The notes: generated by a model not told the origin, from the sequence alone. A DNA stretch of 47,545 nt from an uncultured Bacteroidales bacterium (GCA_903946925.1 CAJAXK010000051.1:1-47545); one strand, 5' to 3'. Positions 21,781-31,893 are shown, numbered from the stretch's first letter. Program-made: numbers and translations.

Positions 21781-24700
21781 ATGAGAAAACTAAGTTTTTT
21801 GCTGGTAATGTTGCTGCTTACAGCCGCACAAGTACTGGCACAACGAACCATCACAGGTAAAGTTACCAGCGCCGACGACGGGGGAGGGATTCCCGGTGTT
21901 ACAGTCCTTGTAAAAGGCACTAGCAATGGGGTTTTAACTGACCTTGACGGAAAGTACAGTATCAGCGTTCCAAAAGATGCAACTGCATTGCAATTCTCTT
22001 TTATTGGAATGACGACACAGGAAGTAATGCTAACTACCTCTAATTTGGTGGATGTAGTAATGCAAAGCGAAGCGCAAAATATTGAGGGTGTTGTTGTTAC
22101 AGCTCTTGGTATTACCCGCGAGAAAAAATCGCTGGGTTACGCTACACAAGAAGTAAAAGGTGATGCTGTTAGCACCGTTAAAAGCACCAACTTTATGAAC
22201 AACCTTTCCGGTAAAGTAACCGGTGTTCAAATTAAGAAGAACAACAACATGGGTGGATCAACCAATGTTATTGTTCGTGGTAGCAAATCACTTACCGGTA
22301 ATAACCAGGTTCTGTATGTAGTTGATGGTGTTCCTATCATTAACAATATCGGTTCTTTCGCCAACCAAGCTACTGCCGGTGTTGGTTACGACTACGGTAA
22401 CGCAGCCAGTGACATCAACCCAGAGGACATCGAGTCGGTAAACGTTTTGAAAGGCTCTGCAGCTACAGCCCTTTACGGTTCTCGCGCTGCTGCCGGTGTT
22501 GTGATGATTACAACCAAAAAGGGAAAAATTGGTAAAGCCGGCGAGAAAGGTTCCATCGGTGTTTCCCTCAATTCCAACTTCATGATCAGTTCTATTGACA
22601 AATCAACTTTCCCAACCTATCAGGATCAATACGGTGCTGGTTACGGACAATTCTATGGACCTGACGGAAATGCATGGTTCGACCAAAGGACTACCAGTGG
22701 TGCACTTACCGGATCAGATACCGATCCTTTGGTAGATTGGGTTCCAACAACAGAAGATGCTTCTTATGGGGCAAAATTTGATGGACATGAAGTTTGGGGT
22801 TGGTATTCGGTTGACCCTGCGTCACCTTGGTACAAACAATCGAAACCTTGGGTTAATGCCGCTAACGGTGCCATCACATTCTTCGAAAAACCTGTTACTT
22901 ATGCCAATACAGTGGCTATTGACAAATCAACGGAAACCGGGACTATGAGGTTGGCTTATACCAATTATAATACTACAGGTTTGATGCCTAACAGTAAGTT
23001 GGCAAAAAACAACGTATTGTTGAACGGAACCTGGAATATTACCGATAAACTTACTATTGCAGCTTCGGTGGATTACATTCAGCAAAAAGCTACCGGACGT
23101 AACTCAACCGGTTATAATGACAATATTTTGTCGAACATGCGTCAGTGGGCACAAACCAACCTCGATTATGCTGATCAGAAACAGGCTTATGAACTCACAG
23201 GCAGGAACTTAACCTGGAACTATAACGCAGCCCTCAATTATCCTATTTATACCGATAACCCTTATTTCCAACGGTATAAAAACTATCAGAACGATACCCG
23301 TACCCGTACTATCGGCTACGCCTCCGCCAATTATAAAATTACCGATTGGTTAGAAGCTTATGGACGTTTTTCGGCTGACTCTTATTCTGAATTCCAGGAA
23401 GAAAGAAGAGCGGTTGGTAGTGTTGCAACAACATTTGGTGTTAGCCGTACAAGCCAAAAATCAGGTTATATGCGCAGGGACAATACCTCCAGCGAATACA
23501 ACATGGATGCCATGCTGAACTTTAAGAAAAAAATTAGCGAATCGTTTAACCTCAATGGACTTTTAGGTATCAACGAGCGTAGGACAACCAATTCTTTTTT
23601 CTCAAGCTCCACCAACGGAGGTTTGAGGGTTCCAGATATCTATTCGATACAAAACACAATAGATGCTCCTCCATATCCTTCAGAGTCGATACAAAAAATC
23701 GGAATGCGTAGCCAATATGCAAGCGTGTCCATTGGCTATCAGGACTTTTTGTTCTTGGATGGAACTTTGAGGCGTGATTATTCGTCAACCTTGAAGGAAG
23801 ACAACAACAAATATTTGTACCCTTCGGTTAGTGCAGCATTTATCTTCTCCAAGCTTTATAGCCCTGAATGGTTATCATTAGGTAAATTCCGTTTAAACTA
23901 TGCTGAAGTTGGATCTGGTACTGGTTACGACCAACTTATCAATACGTATGTTGTAAACCAACCAATGAATGGCGCAAACAACGCTAATCCTGCAGTTAAA
24001 AAGAATCCTGATCTTGTTCCCGAAAGGACAAAGAGTTGGGAAACCGGATTGGAAATGAATTTCTTTGACAGCCGTTTGGGTGTGGACATCGCTCTGTACA
24101 AATCCAATTCATACAACCAAATTATGACCATTCCTATCAGCCAGACAGCAGGTTACTCAAGTTTAGTTGTTAACGCTGGGGATATCGAAAATAAAGGTGT
24201 TGAAATCGCAATAACCGGGACCCCTGTTAGAAAAGGTGATTTCAGGTGGGATGTTATGCTCAACTGGTCAAAAAACAAAAATATGGTTGTTGAACTTTAT
24301 TCCGATCCAACAACAGGTAATAAAATTACCAACCTGGTATTGGGAAGCTTCCAAGGTGGTATTACAATTAATGCTACCGAAGGGCAGCCTTACGGTGTAA
24401 TTAAAGGTAAAGATTATACCTACGATGCCAATGGCAATAAAATTATCAGCGCAGCATCAGGGCTTCCTGTAAAGTCAACAACTGCAACTGAAATTATTGG
24501 GAATAACACTCCTGATTACCTGACTGGTTTAAATAACGCATTCAGTTACAAAAATGTAACTTTAAGTTTCCTTATTGATATGCAAAAAGGTGGGGACATT
24601 TTCTCCTTAGATATGTATTATGGTATGTCGAGCGGTTTGTATCCTGAAACTGCAGGTGCCAACGACCTTGGAAACCCTGTAAGGGATCCAATCGTAGGCG

Positions 24701-25101
24701 ATCCTGGTGCTTATGGTGCTGAAAGCGGTGGATATATTATTGAAGGTGTAAATGTTGACGCCAACGGTGTTAGCACACCAAACCAAACCCGCGTTGATGC
24801 TACTACTGCCGATGGTTGGGGATATGCTGTTGAGCCTCAGAGGGCTTTCGTTTATGATGCAAGCTATGTGAAACTGAGGGAAGTTGCCTTATCATACAGT
24901 CTTCCATCCGATTTGCTAAAGAAAACCTTCCTTAAAGGTGTTACCCTCAGTGCTGTTGGCTCAAACCTCTGGATCATGTCGAAGAATTTGCCTTATGCCG
25001 ATCCTGAATCAGGTCTGTCGGCTGGTAACCTTCAAGGTTATACCATTGGTTCACTTCCAACAACCCGCGACTTTAGTTTCAATTTAAAACTTAACTTTTA
25101 A
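21781..25101 (+). CDS. SusC/RagA-family TonB-dependent outer membrane transporter
   Basis: 1106 aa; signal peptide, carboxypeptidase-like domain (RTITGKVTSADDGGGIPGVTVLVKGTSNGVLTDLDGKYSI), plug VLYVVDGVPIIN, NPEDIESVNVLKGSAATALYGSRAAAGVVMITTKKG. Confidence 0.97.
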   Translation: MRKLSFLLVMLLLTAAQVLAQRTITGKVTSADDGGGIPGVTVLVKGTSNGVLTDLDGKYSISVPKDATALQFSFIGMTTQEVMLTTSNLVDVVMQSEAQNIEGVVVTALGITREKKSLGYATQEVKGDAVSTVKSTNFMNNLSGKVTGVQIKKNNNMGGSTNVIVRGSKSLTGNNQVLYVVDGVPIINNIGSFANQATAGVGYDYGNAASDINPEDIESVNVLKGSAATALYGSRAAAGVVMITTKKGKIGKAGEKGSIGVSLNSNFMISSIDKSTFPTYQDQYGAGYGQFYGPDGNAWFDQRTTSGALTGSDTDPLVDWVPTTEDASYGAKFDGHEVWGWYSVDPASPWYKQSKPWVNAANGAITFFEKPVTYANTVAIDKSTETGTMRLAYTNYNTTGLMPNSKLAKNNVLLNGTWNITDKLTIAASVDYIQQKATGRNSTGYNDNILSNMRQWAQTNLDYADQKQAYELTGRNLTWNYNAALNYPIYTDNPYFQRYKNYQNDTRTRTIGYASANYKITDWLEAYGRFSADSYSEFQEERRAVGSVATTFGVSRTSQKSGYMRRDNTSSEYNMDAMLNFKKKISESFNLNGLLGINERRTTNSFFSSSTNGGLRVPDIYSIQNTIDAPPYPSESIQKIGMRSQYASVSIGYQDFLFLDGTLRRDYSSTLKEDNNKYLYPSVSAAFIFSKLYSPEWLSLGKFRLNYAEVGSGTGYDQLINTYVVNQPMNGANNANPAVKKNPDLVPERTKSWETGLEMNFFDSRLGVDIALYKSNSYNQIMTIPISQTAGYSSLVVNAGDIENKGVEIAITGTPVRKGDFRWDVMLNWSKNKNMVVELYSDPTTGNKITNLVLGSFQGGITINATEGQPYGVIKGKDYTYDANGNKIISAASGLPVKSTTATEIIGNNTPDYLTGLNNAFSYKNVTLSFLIDMQKGGDIFSLDMYYGMSSGLYPETAGANDLGNPVRDPIVGDPGAYGAESGGYIIEGVNVDANGVSTPNQTRVDATTADGWGYAVEPQRAFVYDASYVKLREVALSYSLPSDLLKKTFLKGVTLSAVGSNLWIMSKNLPYADPESGLSAGNLQGYTIGSLPTTRDFSFNLKLNF

Positions 25102-25111
25102 TTAAAAAACT

Positions 25112-26602
25112 ATGAAAAAACTATTGATAATCATATCAGTATTCATCGTGTTTTCTGCTTGCAGTAAGCTGGAAGATTTGAATAAGAATACAAAGGATTT
25201 CACAACAGTATCGAGTGAATCACTTTACAATGGAGCTACCAGGGCATTTGTTAACCAAATGCATACATGCAACGTTAACAACAACAATACCCTGCTTTTC
25301 GTGCAACATTGGGCCGAAACTACATATCCTGACGAAAGCCGTTATGATATGGTAACCCGTCCGATTCCTGCAAACCACATGAATGCTATTTACAGAACCG
25401 TTTTAATGAACTACAACGATGCTGCAAATATCATGAAAGCCACTACTCCAATTGATATGGGCATTACCGAAGCAGTTTACAAAAACCGCTTGGCGATTAT
25501 TGAAATTATGAGCGTTTTTGCATGGAGCAATATAGTGGAAACTTTTGGCGACATGCCATACAGTGCAGCCCTTGATTATACAAACCCTTCACCTGCTTAT
25601 GATGATGGTTTGACAATCTACAAAGACTTGATTGCACGTTTGGACGCTGCATTGGCAACAATGAATGCTACAGCAGCCGGTATGCCTTCAGGTTACGACA
25701 ATATCTTTTTGGGAACCCCAGCAGGGACTTCAAAATGGATACACTTTGCCAATACCTTAAAAATGCGTATGGGCTTGATGCTTGCCGACTTAGATGCTGG
25801 TTATGCAAAAACAGTTGTTGAATCAGCAGCTCCTAATGTATTTATAGCTGGAGAAAAGGCTGCTCTTACCTATTTGACCGCTTCGCCAAACCAAAACCCG
25901 CTTTATACCGAATTAGTGGTTAGCGGACGTTCCGACTTTGTTGTTACCAGCATTTTGATTGATGCCATGCAGCCAACTACACCTGCCAGCGATATATTAA
26001 ATGTTACTGTAACCGACCCAAGGTTGGCATTGTATGCAACTACCACTGGCGATCCAGCAGTATTTAAAGGTGGAGCTCAAGGCAGCCCGAATGGATACAA
26101 TTCATTCTCGCATGTAAACGTTCCTTTGCTTGTTAAATCAACTTCCGAAGTTGTGTTGATGGACTATGCAGAAGCTGAATTTTTATTGGCCGAAGCCGTT
26201 GCAAGAGGATTTGCTGTTGGCGGAACTGAAGAAGACCATTACAACAAAGCGATTACTGCTTCTATCACATATTGGGGTGGAACAGCAGCTCAAGCAACTG
26301 CATATTTGGCTCAGCCATCGGTAGCTTATACAACCGCTGTAGGCAACTGGAAACAAAAAATCGGTACACAGGCATGGATAGCATATTGGTTCCGTGGAAT
26401 GACCGCTTGGACATCTTTCCGCAGGCTTGATTTCCCTAAACTCTTAGCTCCAGCAGGACACGTTGAAGGTATTGATAAAGTTCCTGTACGTTATACCTAC
26501 GCGGTAACAGAACAAACCTTAAATGGAACAAACTACACGGCTGCTGCTGCAAAAATTGGTGGCGATACACCGTTAACCAAACTTTTCTGGGATAAAAACT
26601 AA
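25112..26602 (+). CDS. SusD/RagB-family outer membrane lipoprotein
   Basis: 496 aa lipoprotein (IVFSACSK lipobox); PLLVKSTSEVVLMDYAEAEFLLAEAVARG; partner of upstream SusC. Confidence 0.94.
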   Translation: MKKLLIIISVFIVFSACSKLEDLNKNTKDFTTVSSESLYNGATRAFVNQMHTCNVNNNNTLLFVQHWAETTYPDESRYDMVTRPIPANHMNAIYRTVLMNYNDAANIMKATTPIDMGITEAVYKNRLAIIEIMSVFAWSNIVETFGDMPYSAALDYTNPSPAYDDGLTIYKDLIARLDAALATMNATAAGMPSGYDNIFLGTPAGTSKWIHFANTLKMRMGLMLADLDAGYAKTVVESAAPNVFIAGEKAALTYLTASPNQNPLYTELVVSGRSDFVVTSILIDAMQPTTPASDILNVTVTDPRLALYATTTGDPAVFKGGAQGSPNGYNSFSHVNVPLLVKSTSEVVLMDYAEAEFLLAEAVARGFAVGGTEEDHYNKAITASITYWGGTAAQATAYLAQPSVAYTTAVGNWKQKIGTQAWIAYWFRGMTAWTSFRRLDFPKLLAPAGHVEGIDKVPVRYTYAVTEQTLNGTNYTAAAAKIGGDTPLTKLFWDKN

Positions 26603-26638
26603 TTTCAGATAATTTTGCCAATCAATTGATTGGGTTTT

Positions 26639-26670
26639 AAAAAAGGCTGTCCTTATGGGCAGCCTTTTTT
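26639..26670 (+). terminator. Rho-independent-type terminator after susD
   Basis: AAAAAAGGCTGTCC-TTAT-GGGCAGCCTTTTTT: 14-bp stem with one G-U and terminal T-run. Confidence 0.9.
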
Positions 26671-26723
26671 AGTTGGGATATTATACTAAAAACAGGGTAA
26701 TTTGTCGGAAATAGATTTCAAGT

Positions 26724-26865
26724 TTTACCACGGAGCGTTGTGCTGAGTGGTAAAATGAGCCTGCCGATGTGCCTGCCGAAGCAGCTTAGATTTCACTGAG
26801 GTACACGGAGTTTATTCTCAGTGCTTTTCTCCGTGTTCTCCGTGTCGCAGTGGTGATTTTTTTGT
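26724..26865. repeat. Inverted-repeat-containing intergenic element, copy 1
   Basis: ACCACGGAGCG...TGTGCTGAGTGGTAAAATGAGCCTGCCGATGTGCCTGCCGAAG...CACGGAG...CTCCGTGTTCTCCGTGTCGCAGTGGTG; core similar to the element at 30234-30427. Confidence 0.7.
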
Positions 26866-27189
26866 AATTTTATACCATGGTTTTATCTCATTTACTGTAT
26901 AGTATAGTCTAAGAATGGTTAACATTCTGTTTAACAAAATTTTATAGTAAATTTGTTGATATGGTTTAAAGGGATGTTTTTTTGGTAGTCAGAATAATTG
27001 TTTCTGAAGCTTCTTGAATAAATATTTTATCACTTATATTTTACAATTTGAGGACAATTAATTTAAATTTGTTCGTATCAATCGAAAAAAGCAGCTTCCT
27101 TTTTTGCTATCACATCGGTCCAGTGTATGCCTTCTTTTGACCTCAAAATAGTTAAATTACACTTAATCTACTGTAGGGCCAATTTTTTT

Positions 27190-27197
27190 TAACTTTG
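27190..27197 (+). promoter_or_regulatory. Putative Bacteroidota -7 box for the GH30 gene
   Basis: TAACTTTG (TAnnTTTG), 55 nt upstream of the ATG at 27253. Confidence 0.45.
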
Positions 27198-27252
27198 CAT
27201 CAACCTGTAACATGATTTCTAATCAATAAATACACCCTAACCATAAAAGCGC

Positions 27253-28707
27253 ATGAAGAAAGTAATAGCATTGTACGTATTGCTCGTAATGGCAGCCCCG
27301 TTGTTTGGACAAACCAAAGCAAGCTGGGTAACTACCACAGCATCGGAGCAATGGAAAATACAAAATATCCTTCCAACAATAAACCAGACCGGATTACCTG
27401 ATGTTGAAATTGAGCTGGGCAAACCGCAACAAACCATTGAAGGCTTTGGCTCATGTTTTAACGAATTGGGCTGGACTTCTTTAAACCTGTTGACAGCTAA
27501 AGACCGGGAAAGTATTATGCGCGAACTGTTCATGCCTGGGGTTGGAGCCAATTTTACCCTATGCCGGATGCCAGTTGGAGCCAATGATTTTTCGCGGCAG
27601 TGGTATTCGTATAATGAAACGGATGGCGATTTTGAAATGAAAAAATTTAGCATCGCCAATGATATGGAAACGCTTATCCCATTTATAAAAAATGCTTTCA
27701 AATACAACCCTAATCTTCGTATTTGGGCTTCCCCATGGTCGCCGCCAAGCTGGATGAAGTATAACCGCCATTATGCAGCCAAGAGCGTGCTTGGCAATTC
27801 CGATTTCCAGTCGGAAGAATGGGGCATGGATTTTAGGGGCATCAACAATGGTTTGCCGCCGGATAAAGAAGGCAAGGAAGGAACGGATATGTTTGTTCAG
27901 GATGAAAAATATTACAAGGCTTATGCCTTATATTTTTCAAAATTTATCGAAGCCTACCGGCAGCAAAAAATCAATATCGAAATGGTAATGCCACAAAACG
28001 AATTCAATTCGGCTCAGGTGTTTCCAAGTTGTACTTGGACAGCCGCCGGTTTGAGCAGATTTATACCGTACCTTGGGCAACATATGGATAAGGCAGGGGT
28101 AAAAGTGTTTTTCGGAACCATGGAGCGGGCAAATGCAAAACTTGTTGACAGTATTTTGGCCAATCCTCTTAGCGGTCCATTTATAAAAGGTGTTGGTTTT
28201 CAGTGGGCTGGAAAAGATGCTATTCCAATTGTACACCAAACATACCCTGAGCTTGCCCTTTACCAAACCGAACAGGAATGTGGAAACAGCAAAAACGATT
28301 GGAAATATTGTATTTATGCCTGGGGCTTGATGAAGCAGTACCTTTCCAACGGTGCTAATGCATACATGTATTGGAACACTTCGTTGAAACAAGGTGGGAT
28401 CAGCACTTGGGGCTGGAAACAAAATTCGTTGGTGAGCGTGGATACCATAAGTAAAACCTATAAATATAATTACGAGTATTTCCTGTTAAAGCATTTGAGC
28501 CATTTTGTTAAACCACAGGCAAAACTTTTACAGACGAGTGGCTCTTTCAATAACATGCTTGCTTTTATTAACCCTGATAAATCGGTTGTTGTGGTAATTC
28601 AAAACGAAAGCGATACCGAAAGAAGGATGCTTATAAAAGTGGGAGACCAAACTTTAAACCCATTGCTAAAAGCTAATTCGTTCAATACATTTTTGATAAA
28701 ACGGTGA
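27253..28707 (+). CDS. Secreted glycoside hydrolase family 30 (glucosylceramidase-like) protein
   Basis: 484 aa; signal peptide; IEGFGSCFNELG; RMPVGANDFSRQWYSYNETDGD; WASPWSPPSWMKYN; MPQNEF acid/base; TEQECG nucleophile. Confidence 0.93.
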   Translation: MKKVIALYVLLVMAAPLFGQTKASWVTTTASEQWKIQNILPTINQTGLPDVEIELGKPQQTIEGFGSCFNELGWTSLNLLTAKDRESIMRELFMPGVGANFTLCRMPVGANDFSRQWYSYNETDGDFEMKKFSIANDMETLIPFIKNAFKYNPNLRIWASPWSPPSWMKYNRHYAAKSVLGNSDFQSEEWGMDFRGINNGLPPDKEGKEGTDMFVQDEKYYKAYALYFSKFIEAYRQQKINIEMVMPQNEFNSAQVFPSCTWTAAGLSRFIPYLGQHMDKAGVKVFFGTMERANAKLVDSILANPLSGPFIKGVGFQWAGKDAIPIVHQTYPELALYQTEQECGNSKNDWKYCIYAWGLMKQYLSNGANAYMYWNTSLKQGGISTWGWKQNSLVSVDTISKTYKYNYEYFLLKHLSHFVKPQAKLLQTSGSFNNMLAFINPDKSVVVVIQNESDTERRMLIKVGDQTLNPLLKANSFNTFLIKR

Positions 28708-28777
28708 TTGGAAAAAGAGTAGCTGATAACGATTCTTTGAACAGAAGTAGGTTCAATACTAAGTTAATGGTAAGTGC

Positions 28778-30202
28778 ATGGTACACAAATGTAAACGCTT
28801 AATTTTACTTGTGTTTTTACTGCTGTTTTCGGTTGCTTGTAAAAAAGATACAGGGGGGGTCCAAAATCCAATCCCCAATTTTTCGGTAAAAGCATTCCCC
28901 GGATTCCTGGAGGCAGAAATTTCATGGGAAGTGAGTGGAAATGATTCAAGTGTTTTATACTCAATCTATCTCGAAAATATATTGGTGGCACAAAATATTA
29001 CTGATCAGCATTTTGTATTTGAAAACCTTACGGAGAAAACTTTTTATTCGGGTAAAGTTGTAGCTACCGATAATGAAAACAATACCAAAGAAGCAGGTTT
29101 TTCATTTATCACCCTGCTTGCCAAACCTCCTGCGGATTTTCAACTTGTCACAAATGCCATAACAAGCGACTCTATTTCCATTTCGTGGGAAATTCCTATT
29201 GATCCTCAAGGTTCTAAAGTTCTTTTTGATATTTATTTGAACAATCAAATTGTAAGAAAAGATCAAACAAAACCAGGATTGGATTTAGGAGGATTGGAAC
29301 CCCACTCGGTGTATTATATCAAAGTGGTTGCAAGGAATTCATTCATTAAAACTACCAGCAGTTCAATGTATTTTGTTACCTTGGCGGCAGGGGGTGCAAA
29401 ACTTCTTCATAAAAATATGGTCTGCCAGGGCTTAAAACGGGAATATGGTTATTACTTGCCTTCCGGAATTTCAAATACCAATCCGGCACTGCTTATTTAC
29501 CTTCACGGGGCGGCAGGAGTAGCCTGGCCCGAATTAACTACATCGCCACTTAAAGATATTGCCGAAAGGGAAAAATTCATTTTTGCCATGCCACAGGCTT
29601 TAAAGGGAACAACTTCCGATGGCACTTACCTTCAATGGAATGCACACGAAGTTTTGGCTTGGGATGACGTTTTGTTTATCGAAAACATGGTAGATGCCTT
29701 GTCAGCGAAGTATGCAATAAATATAAACCGGATATACCTTTGCGGGATGTCGAATGGCGGGTTTATGACTTTTTACACAGTAAGCCGGAGCAATAAATTT
29801 GCTGCCATAGCCCCAATGTCGGGGTTGATGTCGAATAATATCTATGTCAAATACAATACTGATTGGCCATTACCTCTTTTATATATTCATGGAACAGCAG
29901 ATGATATTGTTCCCTATAACGGACTATCATGGATGCCTCCTGTTGAAGATGTAATTAATTTTTGGGTAAAAAATAATAATTGTGATACAATCCCAACGGT
30001 AACACAACTCCCCAATGTTGCCACTAACGATGGGTCAACAGTAACTTTGTTCAATTACAAGGGAGCAATACCCAAATCGGAAATTTATTTTTATAGGATC
30101 AACGGAGGAGGACATTCCATTGCAGGCTATGAACCCGGTGCAAATCAGGATTTCAGTGCATTTGAAGCCATATGGGATTTTGTTAAAACCAAATCCAAAT
30201 AA
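28778..30202 (+). CDS. Lipoprotein with two fibronectin-III-like domains and a PHB-depolymerase/CE1-like esterase domain
   Basis: 474 aa; lipobox VACKKD; two FN3-like repeats; LLIYLHGAAG, GMSNGGFMTF nucleophile elbow, IHGTADDIVPYNG, GGGHSIAG. Confidence 0.87.
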   Translation: MVHKCKRLILLVFLLLFSVACKKDTGGVQNPIPNFSVKAFPGFLEAEISWEVSGNDSSVLYSIYLENILVAQNITDQHFVFENLTEKTFYSGKVVATDNENNTKEAGFSFITLLAKPPADFQLVTNAITSDSISISWEIPIDPQGSKVLFDIYLNNQIVRKDQTKPGLDLGGLEPHSVYYIKVVARNSFIKTTSSSMYFVTLAAGGAKLLHKNMVCQGLKREYGYYLPSGISNTNPALLIYLHGAAGVAWPELTTSPLKDIAEREKFIFAMPQALKGTTSDGTYLQWNAHEVLAWDDVLFIENMVDALSAKYAININRIYLCGMSNGGFMTFYTVSRSNKFAAIAPMSGLMSNNIYVKYNTDWPLPLLYIHGTADDIVPYNGLSWMPPVEDVINFWVKNNNCDTIPTVTQLPNVATNDGSTVTLFNYKGAIPKSEIYFYRINGGGHSIAGYEPGANQDFSAFEAIWDFVKTKSK

Positions 30203-30233
30203 GGATATACCAAACCTTTCTGATCAATTAAGG

Positions 30234-30427
30234 TTTGAGTCCACTCCGAACCCCCCCAAAAAAAGGAAACCGCAAAGCGATGTGCTGAGTGGCACACTGA
30301 GCCAGCCGAAGTGCCTGTCGAACTGAGTCGCAGAGGTAACGTGTTGATAAATATATATATATATGCGAAACTCTGCGGTCCTCTGCGGTAAAATTATTTG
30401 TAATCAACTTTTCGGAGTGGACCCAAA
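30234..30427. repeat. About 194-bp element with 17-bp terminal inverted repeats (one mismatch), copy 2 of an intergenic element family
   Basis: TTTGAGTCCACTCCGAA (30234-30250) and TTCGGAGTGGACCCAAA (30411-30427), with nested CCGCAAAG/CTCTGCGG and the core shared with 26724-26865. Confidence 0.8.
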
Positions 30428-30459
30428 TTTTTAAAAGCTGGCCAGGTGAATGTTAAACC

Positions 30460-31653
30460 CTATTTGGAAACCGTAAAGCCCACTGAATCAATCAGAAAAC
30501 TATTTTTTGTAATACGTAATAAATAAAAGCCTGTAGGCCAGTTGCTTGTTTTAAGCTTGATTTCCTGCTCCGAAACATTGCACTTTTGCCAAACTTGCTG
30601 CCCAAGGGCGTTATAAATTGATAAAGTTACATTGCTCCAACCAAAACTTGTTTTTATGGTTGCCTGGTTTGCAATTGGGTTTGGGAAAATTGAAATACCC
30701 GAAGAACCCTTAAGTTTCCTAAAGCCTGTATTAGTGCAAATAACTGTGCAATTTTGTTGCGAAGCAATCCCCTCACCTTCCGAAATCAAACCCTGAAACT
30801 GGATCCCCGCTGGGCAATCATCCTTCAAATAAAAATTCAACCAAGGCAAAAGCAGGCTTAATGTAATACTTTGTTGAACCGTTGGGGTTATAGTAGGTTG
30901 TGGGCTGCAACTAAGTTCACCTAATGAGCAATTGAAATTGTAGCTTGCAAACTGGCAATGGCTTCCACCCGTAATGGTTACGAGTGTTTTGCAAACCGAA
31001 CCCAACGAATCGTAAATCGGAATTTGATTTGTACTGGGTGGTGTAATGCAATCGTTGGCACCTGCAAGGATCAGTGCAGGTATGTTTATTGAGCTGGCAA
31101 CAGTAACAGGCGATGGGCTTGTAACCGCTGGTGCAAGCGTGGCCAAAGCTGTAATAGTAGAATCGTACTGTATGGATAAAAACGAACAGCCGCCACCCAT
31201 CGAATGTCCCATAACAGCCGATTTGCCTGCAACTGACCCAAAAAATGGCGAGGATGGATTGGCACCTTCTGATTTCATGGCACCGGTTAAAAATGCGATG
31301 TCCTTTGCAAAATCAATTATTGAAGGTGAAAACGACATTTCAGTAGTTGGAAAAACCATGATATACCCATTCGGAACCAAACTATCCCACTCTACATCGT
31401 AAGCGCTCCACGCAGTAAGAAAACCATGCCCAAAAACAAGTGTTGGGAATTGCCCTGCCGATATGGCAACATTGTTTCCTGAAACATCTGCCGGATAATA
31501 AATTTCTGCCGGAATGTTGCGATTTGGTCGTGAAGCGTCAACAAAGGTTTTCTGCCTGTGGCCAACCTGATAGGGTTGCGCGACCAAAAGGGAAACAAAT
31601 AGCTGAAAAATAACAAGCAAAACAAACACATTATTCATACTGTTGATTTTCAA
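30460..31653 (-). CDS. Secreted alpha/beta hydrolase (polyesterase/PAF-acetylhydrolase-like) with type IX secretion C-terminal sorting domain
   Basis: 397 aa; signal peptide; GHSMGGGCSFL elbow; GANDCITPP and GGSHCQF as likely Asp/His; C-terminus SGISIFPNPIANQATI...LSIYNALGQQVW...LPTGFYLLRI-like por-CTD. Confidence 0.87.
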   Translation of the reverse strand: MKINSMNNVFVLLVIFQLFVSLLVAQPYQVGHRQKTFVDASRPNRNIPAEIYYPADVSGNNVAISAGQFPTLVFGHGFLTAWSAYDVEWDSLVPNGYIMVFPTTEMSFSPSIIDFAKDIAFLTGAMKSEGANPSSPFFGSVAGKSAVMGHSMGGGCSFLSIQYDSTITALATLAPAVTSPSPVTVASSINIPALILAGANDCITPPSTNQIPIYDSLGSVCKTLVTITGGSHCQFASYNFNCSLGELSCSPQPTITPTVQQSITLSLLLPWLNFYLKDDCPAGIQFQGLISEGEGIASQQNCTVICTNTGFRKLKGSSGISIFPNPIANQATIKTSFGWSNVTLSIYNALGQQVWQKCNVSEQEIKLKTSNWPTGFYLLRITKNSFLIDSVGFTVSK

Positions 31654-31885
31654 AATAATACTTTTTTAGAAAACTTTTACGAAAGGACTTTTCAACAAAT
31701 ACAGTATAAAAATCCAAGCACCGACCAGCAAATTTAACTTATTCATCCGACACTGTTGGGAATTGTATTGATTATCGTTTGAGTTTGGCTTTTTCAAGAA
31801 ACAAATCCACTCATGAATCCCCCGCTTTGTTAATAAATTCACAAAACAAAGCAAAGAAATAGTGCCCATGAACAAAAGATATTTC

Positions 31886-31893
31886 TACATTTG
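31886..31893 (+). promoter_or_regulatory. Putative Bacteroidota -7 box for gatE
   Basis: TACATTTG (TAnnTTTG), 24 nt upstream of the gatE ATG at 31918. Confidence 0.5.
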
